NCBI GenBank assembly: GCA_039654915.1
Contig: CM077593.1
Coordinates: 55,620,501 to 55,684,500 of the forward strand
DNA length: 64,000 bases
Reading direction: 5' to 3'
Origin: Aquilaria yunnanensis
Lineage: Eukaryota; Streptophyta; Magnoliopsida; Malvales; Thymelaeaceae
Within the stretch, counting starts at the first letter, position 1; each line of letters starts with the position of its first letter. A model generated the notes under the pieces. That model saw only the letters and a program-made list of their open reading frames with translations. It was not told the DNA's origin and searched no databases. Below, piece after piece: positions 1-9,731 of this stretch. Position numbers and translations under genes: made by a program.

Positions 1-225
1 CTGCCACTTTTGAAATTTTCCTTCACTTCCGGCAATCACGTACCTACTCCTGACATAAGCTACAATCGCGACTACTGTATATTTTAGTTGCTTTTGAAAA
101 TTTCCTCCTCTTTTAACGATAGTGTACCCATACCTGACCAGAGTCATACTCGTGACTACTATGAATAGCTGGCAATAATGTATCCATTCTTGAAAAATAA
201 AATTATTGCCTTATCTCTTCATCTC

Positions 226-235
226 TATAAATATA
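226..235 (+). promoter_or_regulatory. TATA-like box upstream of the LOG-like ORF
   Basis: TATAAATATA lies 31 bases before the ATG at 266. If it is used, the 5' leader would be very short, and the upstream ATG at 206 would be outside the transcript. This is sequence evidence only. Confidence 0.35.
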
Positions 236-265
236 TCCTCTTTTCTCACAAGGGTAAGGATAGGA

Positions 266-895
266 ATGGAGAAAACCTCAACTCGTAAATCCCGAACTAT
301 TTGTGTATTTTCTGGGGCTTTTCCTGGAAAAGATGAAGAGTATTTAAAAGCAGCCAACCATTTGGGAAGAGTATTAGCTGAGCGAAAAATACATTTAGTT
401 TATGGAGGAGGTAGTGTCGGATTAATGGGAGGTGTAGCATCAGCAGCATCTCTAGGAGGAAGTCAAGTTCTGGGTATTATCCCTGGACCTCTGAAATTTA
501 TTTCTGGGGGCACGATTGGAGAAGAATTAGTGGTTAAAAATTTGCAAGAGCGTGTGTTACAAATGCTTTTAAATGCTGATGCTTTTATCGCTCTACCAGG
601 TGGTTTTGGCACATTGGGAGAAGTCTTTCAAATTGCTTCCATGGCCCAACTTAATTTGCATAAAAAACCCATTGGGCTTTTGAATGTTAACAATTTCTTT
701 ACAGGTCTGATAGCTTTTATGGATTATGCTATGCAGAAGAATTTCATATCAAGAGTGGCACGGCGAATCATAATATCCGCAACAACTGCTGAAGAATTGC
801 TAGATAAAATACAAGCTTTTGTTCCTGAACCAGATCCAGCAATGATTCAGATAGACTGGACACGACAGTCTTTCCCGACCAGTTCACTCCCATAA
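266..895 (+). CDS. LOG-family cytokinin-activating phosphoribohydrolase, intronless
   Basis: Predicted lysine-decarboxylase-like/LOG enzyme of 209 residues. In the known family it releases active free-base cytokinin from the riboside 5'-monophosphate in the cytosol. Seen here: a Rossmann-type N-terminus (TICVFSGAFPG), the nucleotide-binding motif YGGGSVGLMGG, and the signature PGGFGTLGE matching PGGxGTxxE, so the catalytic Arg/Glu framework looks intact. The length is typical. The frame is also open from an ATG at 206, but a TATA-like box lies at 226-235, so the ATG at 266 (MEKTSTRK) is preferred. Plant LOG genes are normally split into several exons. A single uninterrupted frame suggests a retrocopy or a gene captured by the retroelement whose 3' end begins ~500 bp downstream. 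Expression is unproven. Confidence 0.8.
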   Translation: MEKTSTRKSRTICVFSGAFPGKDEEYLKAANHLGRVLAERKIHLVYGGGSVGLMGGVASAASLGGSQVLGIIPGPLKFISGGTIGEELVVKNLQERVLQMLLNADAFIALPGGFGTLGEVFQIASMAQLNLHKKPIGLLNVNNFFTGLIAFMDYAMQKNFISRVARRIIISATTAEELLDKIQAFVPEPDPAMIQIDWTRQSFPTSSLP

Positions 896-1411
896 TGGTC
901 ATCTACTCACCCTGTTGAAGTATTGTGGAAGAAAGAAGCGATCTGATCCGTTTTTCTTGTCCTTTAGTTTTAATTATCAGCATTTTCTTTCGTATTTCAG
1001 TTTTTATTTTCAGGGAATTTCGTTATCTTATAAGATAGTTTCATCCATGCTGATATTAAAACCATAGGACAATGCCTTTAGGTTGGAATGGCTGAGTAAA
1101 GAGTAATTTTTATTACTCTTGAGACGCATCCTATTAGGTCTACTAGGCATAACATTTTGGGGTAGTTAAGCTTTAACCTTATTTGGATGACATATCTCAC
1201 AAGGGAATCTATATTTACTGAAGAAAATATTAGATGAACCTTGGATATTGATTCCAAACATCCGTTCCCTTTACATAATTTGTCAGTGTTATTGTCATCA
1301 TCAAGATTCACTCATCTTATCGAAGTTTAAATTTTTGCACTCACCTATTATGAAAATTCACACTTTCGAAGAAAATTATTCCAATTTCAATTGCTTTTAT
1401 ATAAATTTCGC
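896..1411. other. Non-coding spacer between LOG-like ORF and repeat array
   Basis: AT-rich sequence with no convincing coding region. Short ORFs here have no recognisable motif. No poly(A) tract of the kind left by a LINE-made retrocopy is evident after the LOG stop codon. Confidence 0.5.
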
Positions 1412-2920
1412 TCGAGGTCCTAAGGAAAGCTTCTTAGCCTCAAAATCAATTTTCATCATCGGGGTTTTAAGGATGGAACCTTTGCCTCGAAAACAATCAA
1501 TTTTCATCGGGGTTGTAAGGATGGAACCTTTGCCTCGAAAATAATCAATTTTCATCATCAGGGTTTTAAGGATGGAACCTTTGCCTTGAAAAGAATCAAT
1601 TTTCATCATCGGGGTTTTAAGGATGGAACCTTTGCCTCGAAAACAATCAATTTTCATCAATTCGGGGTTTTAAGGATGGAACCTTTGCCTCGAAAACAAT
1701 CACTTTTCATCATCGGGGTTGTAAGGATGGAACCTTTGCCTCGAAAATAATCAATTTTCATCATCAGGGTTTTAAGGATGGAACCTTTGCCTTGAAAAGA
1801 ATCAATTTTCATCATCGGGGTTTTAAGGATGGAACCTTTGCCTCGAAAACAATCAATTTTCATCATCGGGGTTTTAAGGATGGAACTTTTGCCTCGAAAA
1901 TAATCAATTTTCATCATCGGGGTTTTAAGGATGGAACCTTTGCCTCGAAAACAATCAATTTTCATCGGGGTTGTAAGGATGGAACCTTTGCCTCGAAAAT
2001 AATCAATTTTCATCATCAGGGTTTTAAGGATGGAACCTTTGCCTTGAAAAGAATCAATTTTCATCATCGGGGTTTTAAGGATGGAACCTTTGCCTCGAAA
2101 ATAATCAATTTTCATCATCGGGGTTTTAAGGATGGAACCTTTGCCTCGAAAACAATCAATTTTCATCATCGGGGTTTTAAGGATGGAACTTTTGCCTCGA
2201 AAATAATCAATTTTCATCATCGGGGTTTTAAGGATGGAACCTTTGCCTCGAAAACAATCAATTTTCATCGGGGTTGTAAGGATGGAACCTTTGCCTCGAA
2301 AATAATCAATTTTCATCATCAGGGTTTTAAGGATGGAACCTTTGCCTTGAAAAGAATCAATTTTCATCATCGGGGTTTTAAGGATGGAACCTTTGCCTCG
2401 AAAATAATCAATTTTCATCATCGGGGTTTTAAGGATGGAACCTTTGCCTCGAAAATAATCAATTTTCATCATCGGGGTTTTAAGGATGGAACCTTTGCCT
2501 CGAAAACAATCAATTTTCATCGGGGTTTTAAGGATGAAACCTTTGCCTCGAAAACAATCAATTTTCATCATCGGGGTTTTAAGGATGGAACCTTTGCCTC
2601 GAAAATAATCAATTTTCATCATCGGGGTTTTAAGGATGGAACCTTTGCCTCGAAAATAATCAATTTTCATCATCGGGGTTTTAAGGATGGAACCTTTGCC
2701 TCGAAAACAATCAATTTTCAACATCGGGGTTTTAAGGATGGAACTTTTGCCTCAAAAATAATCAATTTTCATCATCGGGGTTTTAAGGATGGAACCTTTG
2801 CCTCGAAAACAATCAATTTTCATCATCGGGGTTTTAAGGATGGAACCTTTGCCTCGAAAATAATCAATTTTCATCATCAAGGTTTTAAGGATGGAACCTT
2901 TGCCTCGAAAACAATCAATC
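1412..2920 (+). repeat. 51-bp minisatellite in an Ogre-like 3' untranslated region
   Basis: About 29 head-to-tail copies of a 51-bp unit (some 48 bp) with core GGTTTTAAGGATGGAACC. Because 51 and 48 are multiples of three, long frames run through the array on both strands (repeated INFHHRGFKDGTFASK on plus, MMKIDCFRGKGSILKTP on minus). These are repeat artefacts, not genes. Variant units (TTGTAAGG instead of TTTTAAGG) recur at 1513, 1719, 1971 and 2274, giving a higher-order pattern. The array is followed by related repeats, a polypurine tract and an LTR. That is the position where Ogre/Tat elements are known to carry tandem repeats. Confidence 0.9.
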
Positions 2921-3240
2921 AATTCGAGGCTTTAAGGATGGAACCTTTACCTCGACATCAATCAATCAATTCGAGGTTTTAAGGATGGAACCTTTGCCTC
3001 GACATCAATCAATCAATCCGGGGTTTTAAGGATGGAACCTTTGCCTCGAGATCAATTATCAATCCGAGGTTTTAAGGATGGAACCTTTGCCTCGACATCA
3101 ATCAATCAATTCAAGGTTTTAAGGATGGAACCTTTGCCTCGACATCAATCAATCAATCCGGGGTTTTAAGGATGGAACCTTTGCCTCGAGATCAATCAAT
3201 CAATCCGAGGTTTTAAGGATGGAACCTTTGCCTCGAAAAC
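2921..3240 (+). repeat. 47-bp variant repeat block
   Basis: Seven diverged units sharing the AAGGATGGAACC core but with CAATCAATCAAT linkers. The core recurs at 2934, 2981, 3028, 3074, 3121, 3168 and 3215, that is every 46-47 bp. It is evidently a derivative of the upstream 51-bp array with a changed linker length. Confidence 0.85.
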
Positions 3241-3490
3241 AAATAATCAATCAATCAGTCCATCTTACAACGATAGGAGCTTTCCTATCGTTAGAGGTTC
3301 TAAGGACATTTCCTTAACCTAAAACAAACAATCAATCCATCAGTCCATCTTACAACGATAGGAGCTTTCCTATCGTTAGAGGTTCTAAGGACCTTTCCTT
3401 AGCCTCAAACAAATAATCAATCAATCAGTCCATCTTACAACAATAGGAGCTTTCCTATCGTTAGAGGTTTTAAGGACCTTTCCTTAAACC
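3241..3490 (+). repeat. Three ~83-bp repeats each with a perfect hairpin
   Basis: Three copies of a unit containing AACGATAGGA and TCCTATCGTT, a perfect 10-bp inverted repeat with a 4-nt loop. It is followed by an AGGTTCTAAGGA/TCCTTAACCT imperfect inverted repeat. One arm base has changed in the third copy (AACAATAGGA). The block sits between the minisatellite and the polypurine tract. Confidence 0.85.
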
Positions 3491-3581
3491 TTACTGTTTG
3501 GGCGGCGAGAACATTCTCAATGCCTACCTAAGCCGGACGAAATTTGGTAACGACTTTGCATACATCATGTCCCATGAAGCA

Positions 3582-3597
3582 TGCAAAGGGGGGCAGC
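3582..3597 (+). promoter_or_regulatory. Polypurine tract (plus-strand primer) of the Ogre-like element
   Basis: GCAAAGGGGGGCAGC-type purine run directly abutting TGTTGACACCC, the presumed LTR start. A polypurine tract immediately before TG marks the 3' LTR of an element running on the plus strand. Confidence 0.7.
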
Positions 3598-4103
3598 TGT
3601 TGACACCCAATTTCGTCCGGGTGTTTTAAAATTTTGAAAAAAAATTTATTAAAAAAAATTAATTTAAAAAAAAATATATATTACTATTATTATTAAAAAA
3701 AAATTTAATTAGTTTAAAATATATTTTTGTTTTGTGAAAATTTGATTTAAAATGATATATGTGTGAATATGTGTATGTTTGAAATAAAATAAAATTTCAT
3801 GAAAAAAATGACAAAAAATTAAAAGTTTGAGGTAAAAATGACAAAATTGAGAAGTTTCGGAAAAAATTGACAAATTCTAAAAGTTCCAGGAGCATTTGGT
3901 AGTTTATCACATAAAATTTTGAGCCTGCCGACGTTTTTGGCTCAAATTGACAGAAAACGACAAAATTGTCAAAATCAGAAGCTTCAGGAACTTATCCTGA
4001 GGCTGAGAGACGTAAAGGACTAAAATTGTCATTTTACCAATTTAAGAGATAAGTTTGAAATTTTTTATTAATTTATCCATCAACAGTTCAGCTAAACTTC
4101 CTC

Positions 4104-4111
4104 TATAAATA
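4104..4111 (+). promoter_or_regulatory. LTR TATA box
   Basis: TATAAATA within CCTCTATAAATAGCCCC, about 500 bp into the LTR, on the same strand as the deduced element. It is the likely U3 core promoter. Confidence 0.5.
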
Positions 4112-4559
4112 GCCCCCCAAATTTTGTGCTGAACACAGATAAAAATAGAAAGAAAAGCTTAGAGCTCCGTTTTTAAAATAGAAAAAATTACAGCCTTAGT
4201 CCCTAGCTCTCCTTCCTTTCCTCAGAAAATCTCAAAACTTTTCATTTTGACGATTAAGCCATCTTCTCCCCCCCTCGCGCGCCCTCTGTTTCCATTTCTC
4301 AGAATTCAAAATTTAAAATCAAGGGTACAACTCTCATTTAATCCTTCATCTTTTCAATTTCTTTCACTTTGGTCACTAACTTTGTATTTTATTCTTGCAG
4401 AATTAATTACTAACCCTTTTAATTTTTACTTGTTTGTTTATTATTTGTTTATTACTAACCCCTTTTTTTATTGTTGTTATTAACTTACTAACAACTAACT
4501 TTTAATACTATTATTGTTACTAACCTTTTAATTTTTGCATTATTACTAACTTTTATAAT

Positions 4560-4900
4560 TGTTGTTAACAATTAATTAACTTTTATTATTGTTGTTAATT
4601 AATTAATTTAATTAACTTGGCTAACTTTTATTATTGTTGTTAATTAATTAATTTAATTAACTTGGCTAGCTTTTTATTATTGTTGTTAATTAATTAATTT
4701 AATTAATTTGGCTAACTTTTTATTTATTGTTGTTAATTAATTTAATTAATTTGGCTAACTTTTTATTATTGTTGTTAATTAATTAATTTAATTAACTTGG
4801 CTAACTTTTTACTGTTGTTAATTAATTAACTTGGCTAACTTTTATTATTGTGGTTAATTAATTAATTTAATTAACTTGACTAACTTCTTCTTATTGTTGT
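4560..4900 (+). repeat. ~45-bp AT-rich tandem repeat inside the LTR
   Basis: About seven copies of a TTAATTAATTAATTTAATTA plus TTGGCTAACTTTT unit. TTGGCT (or TTGACT) recurs at 4617, 4662, 4708, 4751, 4797, 4831 and 4876, so the period is ~45 bp with one short 34-bp unit. Confidence 0.8.
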
Positions 4901-5360
4901 TTAACAATTAATTTAATTAACTTTGCTAACATTTATTATTATTTTTAAAGTGGATGGCCAAAAAGCCCCACTTTATTATTATTAATTTTTTTTCTTTATA
5001 TAATTTTTTATTTAATTCACCTTTACCCTTTACTAATTAATAAATAAATGAAAATTAAAAGAAGATTATTTTGTAATTAATTATTAAGGCTAATAAAAAT
5101 TATTTTTAAAAAAAGCCAATTATTTTTATTTTTACATACATGTTTTTAATTCTTTAAAGATAGCAAAAAGTTAAAATTAATTTTAATAGTTATTTTTATC
5201 CAGTAAAAATAATAAAAAAATAAAAATAAAACCTGTTTAAAAAAATACATGAAAATTAAGACTTTATATTTTACTGATTTATTTAAAATATAACTTTTAA
5301 ATCCACTAAAATAATAAATATTTTTCATTAAACAAGAAAACAAAAAGAAAATTAAAACAA

Positions 5361-5462
5361 GATAAGAAAAAGATAAGAAAGATAAGAAAAAGATAATAAA
5401 GATAAGAAAGATAAGATAAGATAAGAAAGATAAGAAGGAAAAGAAAGAAAAGAAAGAAAAAT
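5361..5462 (+). repeat. GATAAGAAA purine-rich low-complexity tract
   Basis: Runs of GATAAGAAA/GATAAGA/GAAAGAAAA over ~100 bp with almost no pyrimidines other than T. A microsatellite-like expansion inside the LTR. Confidence 0.7.
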
Positions 5463-5730
5463 ATAGAAAATAAAAATTTTTAGATTATTAATGAATCTAA
5501 AAATTCTATAACAAAAAGAATTACGAATTAGTAATTAAACTAATAATTAATTCCATAAAAATAAGAATTAAATAATTAACTATAAATTAAATCAACTTAC
5601 ATATCCGGATGATCCGTCAGGATCTGCGGTTTAAAAAAAAATATCACCCTTTTAATTAAATAAATTAAATAAAAAAAAGATAAAAATCCATATTTACAAT
5701 ATGGATTAAATTATTTAAAAGTTCACCAAA

Positions 5731-5819
5731 TTCCGTGTCCAAATGACTCGGCAGAGTCCATGGTTCGGAATCAAAAATCTTCCGTGTCCAAATGACTCGG
5801 CAGAGTCCATGGTTCGGAA
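5731..5819 (+). repeat. 40-bp direct duplication in the LTR
   Basis: Two identical ~40-bp copies beginning TTCCGTGTCCAAATGACTCG at 5731 and 5780 (49-bp period). Each contains the near-palindrome GACTCGGCAGAGTC. Confidence 0.85.
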
Positions 5820-6062
5820 GTATAAAATTTCATACAAATTAATTAATTTAAAAATCCACATTTCGACTAATCCAGTTAAAATTTCTAATTTTGAAAATTA
5901 ACTGAGAATTATTTAAAAGCAAAGCAAAACAAAATTAAAATCAACTAAGGTGCCAATTTTTGGGCGTTTTAACAAAGTTGTTTTAACGTAACCGTACTCC
6001 CGATCCCCGAACTCTCGCAGACCAATTTTAAGGTGACCAATCGACCTAAGAAAACTGATTGG

Positions 6063-6074
6063 TGGCGACTCCCG
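6063..6074 (+). promoter_or_regulatory. Primer-binding site, tRNA-Arg type
   Basis: TGGCGACTCCCG directly follows the LTR. TGGCGACTCC is the start expected for priming by tRNA-Arg, as known for Ogre elements. Internal sequence of this element continues only to about 6093, where Tat-type gag of the opposite strand begins. Confidence 0.65.
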
Positions 6075-6093
6075 AAAACCCGACGTTGCCACA

Positions 6094-7262
6094 GGTAGAA
6101 CTTCCCCAGAGTGTCCGGAAGGTCCTTAGAGAACTCATAGAGGAGTAAGGAGTCCCTCCGAAGTCCTCTTATCATTGTAAGGATACGGATCTCGGGCCGA
6201 AAGTCTGGTACATTTAATGCTTCTCGGTTGAACCTTTTGATGTAGTCGTGAATGGTTTCCCACTCCGCTGTGCTATGTCGAACATCTGTACGGGCATCTT
6301 GGCTGTTGGCCTACTGCCAATGAACTGCTGGGTGAAGGTAGTAGACAGCTCCTGGAAACTTAGCAAGGTTCCATGAGCCAGGGAGTTGTACCATGCCGTT
6401 GCCGGACCGGAGAGGTTCACCTCAAAACACTTGTAGAGGGTGGCGTCATCGGCACCGTGGAGCACCATGTTTTGCTTGTACTTTGTGAGGTGCGCCTGTG
6501 GGTCACTACGCCCGTCGTAGGTTTCCAAGCGTGGCACCCTGAAGTACTGGCCATGGGCGCCTCCACCACCTCCCGCACAAAGGGTGACTCTTCTCCGGTA
6601 TAAGCGTCAGACAATCTTGACCAAACTGGTTTTCGGCAGATCTACCTCTCAACCTTTTCCAGTCTTCCCCGGATCTTCTCCATAAGGGTAGCCGTGTTAG
6701 CTTCCCCTTGCTGCCTGGTGGCTGCTTGCAATGGCGAACTTCTTCTTCTTCTTGGAGAATAACTTCGGCAATGAGGAGACTGGGACCTTTTGTACGGGGA
6801 TGGTTTGCGCCGAGAGGAGGGCCTGGTTTCTTTTGGGGCTTGTTCCCTGGCGGGCTGCGCCCTATGGGGCATATCCTCCATAGAAGATGCGTCAAGAGAG
6901 TCCTCACTCCCGGAACTCTGGTGGGTGGACCTCGAGCTTCTCTTTCGGGGCACTACCAAGAGGGAGGCCCTTCAGACCGATGGAGGCTGGGGACACCTCT
7001 GGTCGAGCTGCCGAGTCATTTCACCGACGATGGAGTGCTGGAACTCTCACAAGAAGTTCATCGTCATTGTAAGAGGGCGGTCGTCTTCTGGCGCAGAAGT
7101 CTCTGCAGTGGGCTGCTGGGTCACCGGCTGAGCCTCCAGTGTGGAGGTGGACTTTAGGAGCCCCTTGTCCTTTGAGCGCCGAGTCTCTACGACGGTGACC
7201 TGGGAGAGGTTTCCCATAGATGGTGCCAAATGATGCCCTTCAGCATCATCATTGTGCAACAT
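6094..7262 (-). pseudogene. Decayed Tat-type gag fragment (Tat-E)
   Basis: Minus-strand gag of a Tat relative. It starts at ATG 7262, 32 nt inside its LTR, and reads through a mutated PBS (residues GHHLAPSMG). Recognisable pieces follow in several frames: VVETRRSKDKGL, an arginine/serine-rich linker, then the retrotransposon gag domain (RLETYDGRSDPQAHLTKY, GPATAWYNSL, FTQQFIGSRPTAKMPVQMFD) and MIRGLRRDSLLLYEFSKD. Several frameshifts and stops separate them. Homology stops near 6094, abutting the Ogre-like PBS, so the protease, RT and integrase parts have been lost by deletion. Confidence 0.85.
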
Positions 7263-8106
7263 GGTGAGCTCGGAGCAGGAACTGCCGGTGAGAGAACGTC
7301 TGGGTGAGGAAACTCCGGTGGGAGGAGGACTACAAAGACTTAGAAAAGCAAAGGTTAGGAGGTCATCAAAGTATTTTTTTGGGGAGGAGCCTCTGATGCC
7401 CAAGTTAGTGTTTTGAAAATAGAGAATAAGTAAAGAGTGGAGGGATTTTCCCCTTGGCATCGGATCCCCTTACCTAGGGCGCTTCCCAAATATTTATCGA
7501 GAGGTGAACAGTAAAAGTCCGTTTGGCACAGCCTGCCCAAATCATGACACGTGTTCGGTCAGATGCGATCTGTACCTTCGGGGAGAGGGGGAGTGTTTAG
7601 TCGACCATAGGTCGCCTGGCCAGGAGCCTAGGTCGTACAAGGGCGGCGTGTCAGAGCGTGTCTGAGGGCGGCATGGCAGAGCGTGTCTGGGGGCGGCGTG
7701 TCAGGGAACATATGGGTATAGTGTGTCAGAGACTCCTTAATTGTTTTTGCCATACTCCTAAGATCCCTTCGGTAGAAGAGAGCTTTTCGGGACAGGAGGA
7801 CTTCCTTCCGAGACCATATCAGTAATCCAGGGATATCTTCGCCAAGGGTGGTCCCGTTTGGGGACATTCTTCCCTGCTGAAGGTGGTTTAGTCATCTTGC
7901 TGAGGATGGCGATGCACCATATTCCCGAGGTTAGTACTATCATTTCCAGGGGTGATGAAGGATCGCCAAGGTCAGATGTAAGAGGGGCTGAACACCCTTC
8001 TTTCCGAAGTCGGTGCTCGAGTTCCTGGCGGTCAATGCTCTACTTTCCGAAGGTGGTGCTTTGCCCGAGCTTATGGGTTTGAAGGGTGATAGCACTTCGG
8101 CTATCA
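7231..8106 (-). mobile_element. LTR of degenerate Tat-E element
   Basis: 876 bp from TGATGCCC to GGCTATCA, flanked on the left by a PBS relic (CCCATAGATGGTGCCA, three C-to-T changes from the intact family). It is alignable in structure to the 867-bp LTRs of Tat-A/B/C: G-box CACGTG near 7550 and the AGCAC/GCCTTTGGCTATCA-type terminus. The other LTR is missing. Confidence 0.75.
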
Positions 8107-9204
8107 ATGAACTTGGCCGAAACTTCAAGAACTTGTTTTCTAGCACAAAAGCCAAAGATGGCCGAATCATTAGGAAGTAATAAATCTTACTTTCTTAGCT
8201 CAAATAACATAAAATACCAAGAAAACTTGGTTTTCACTTACATACCCTTACAAAGAGGAAATGGCCGAATTTGAGCTTTGTTCTTCTTGAAGTTTCTTCT
8301 TGATTTCTTACTTCCAATGTCTTGGAAACTTTATGCATACATAGAGCTCCTTGAGTAAAGCTCAAGGACACCCAAATTTCTTGATGGCTGAAAATCTCCT
8401 TGTGAGTTTTCTTCAAAATCTCACTTGATTTTTGCTTTGGATGTTCTTAGGAGCTTAAGAATACCAAGATAACTTGGTTGAACTTCATGGATGTATGTTT
8501 ATTGCTATGGCCGAAAGTTAGAAGGAGAAAAAAAGAGTTGGAACTTGGAGAAAAGAGCATGGCCGAAAATGGAGAGAGATGAGAGAGGAGTTGAGAGTGT
8601 TTGAGTGTTTGTGTGATGGAATGAAATGAAATTGGGAGTGAATATGGAATGGTCGGCCATGTTGTCCAAAAAGGGCGAATAATGTGTTTGAAATAAGTGG
8701 GAGACAAGATTAAAAGTAAAGAAGACTAATTGGAAGACTTTTGGGTAAGTTTGGTAGAAATAGTCAAAAGTAGGAGACAAGTAGAATCCTAAGTGATGAC
8801 TAATGGTGAGAGGTGGATTAAAATATTGGGAGATCGTGGAAGGTGACATAAAATATTAGTATTTTAGGGGGGTATGGCCAGCCAAGCATCCTAGGCCATT
8901 TAAAATGGCCTAATTCCCCCTTTAGTCCTCCTATCTCCTGATTTTATGCAATTGAGTCCTTCCACAAAAAGCGCTTTATGCAATTTAGTCCCTCAACTTT
9001 AAATTCCACCATTTTCATCACTAATTCTCTTGGCCTAAGCCAAGTTTATTTCCAAGAGTGTCCAGCACTCCTATATACCCACTCTACACTTAATTTAATG
9101 TCTCGTGAACTTAATGAGCTCAATTCACTTTCTGAAAAATTTTCTGAGCCCTTTTTATCTCCATATTCTGAAACTTAAATACTCGGGATTTTCGGGGCAT
9201 TACA
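8107..9204 (-). mobile_element. Probable LTR portion of another Gypsy family
   Basis: Non-coding sequence that ends, read on the minus strand, with TGTAATGCCCCGAAAATCCC, a start typical of plant Gypsy LTRs. It contains repeated GGCCGAAA motifs. The left edge is cut by Tat-E. No coding region is recognised; short ORFs are not credible. Confidence 0.4.
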
Positions 9205-9726
9205 CAAAAACACCACACAAGTCATTAAATTGCCACTAGTCCACCATAACCAAAGCCATCCACCAATAATACCATTCACTAATTCACATGAATTCTACTT
9301 CAAGCAAGCAACGAATGGCATTAATCAAGCATGAATCATAAATCTCTTACCTCAATTAACTTTGAATTAGCTCAATCAAGCAACACAAGCATCAAACTTC
9401 AAGTCCCAAGGGTTCCACTAGGTTCCAATGTTTTAGCACACAAATAGAGGTTCATGGCACCAAATTAACACTAACCTAACAAAACCTAATCTTAAATGAG
9501 CTCAAGAAACATGAAATCATCTAGAACAAAAGCTTACCTTTTGCCCAAAACCTTGCCCAAGCTAAAAAATGCTTCCAAGAGCTCCAACACCATGAAAAAC
9601 AAGCTCCCTTTGACTTGGGCAACACAAAAGCCTTTCAATTTCTTGAAGAAATCTTGGTTTTGAAAGGGATTTGGCAAGAGATTGAGAGGAAGGAGAAGGG
9701 TTATGAACTTGGCTGGAAAATGGATG
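9205..9726. other. Non-coding repeat-like flank of solo LTR
   Basis: A/C-rich sequence without coding potential. It resembles in style the stretches at 13000-13500 and 27042-27300 and is probably transposon-derived. Confidence 0.3.
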
Positions 9727-9731
9727 AATAG

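Larger units (their letters stand above)
3598..6062 (+). mobile_element. Long LTR (~2.46 kb) of an Ogre-like Ty3/Gypsy element
   Basis: Starts TGTTGACACCC right after a polypurine tract and ends just before a TGGCGACTCCCG primer-binding site, so one LTR carries both a 3'-LTR left side and a 5'-LTR right side. It has a plausible TATA box at 4104, is very AT-rich, and contains a 45-bp repeat array and a 40-bp duplication. LTRs of this length and a tRNA-Arg-type PBS fit the Ogre group of the Tat lineage. The exact right end is uncertain because no clear terminal CA was found. No gag-pol of this element remains in the window. Confidence 0.65.

Noticed and set aside
206..265. Upstream ATG extending the LOG-like protein by 20 residues
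   Set aside because: The extension lacks family similarity and contains the TATA-like box; the ATG at 266 fits better. Left as a minor possibility.
1657..2982. Long repetitive ORFs on both strands (355 and 396 codons) that look like a repeat protein
   Set aside because: They are a by-product of a 51-bp (multiple of three) tandem repeat. Both strands are open, units are near-identical at the DNA level, and there is no initiation context or domain.
1412..3240. Regularly spaced repeats suggestive of a CRISPR array
   Set aside because: The 'spacers' are themselves repeated, there are no cas genes, and the context is a plant retroelement 3' UTR.
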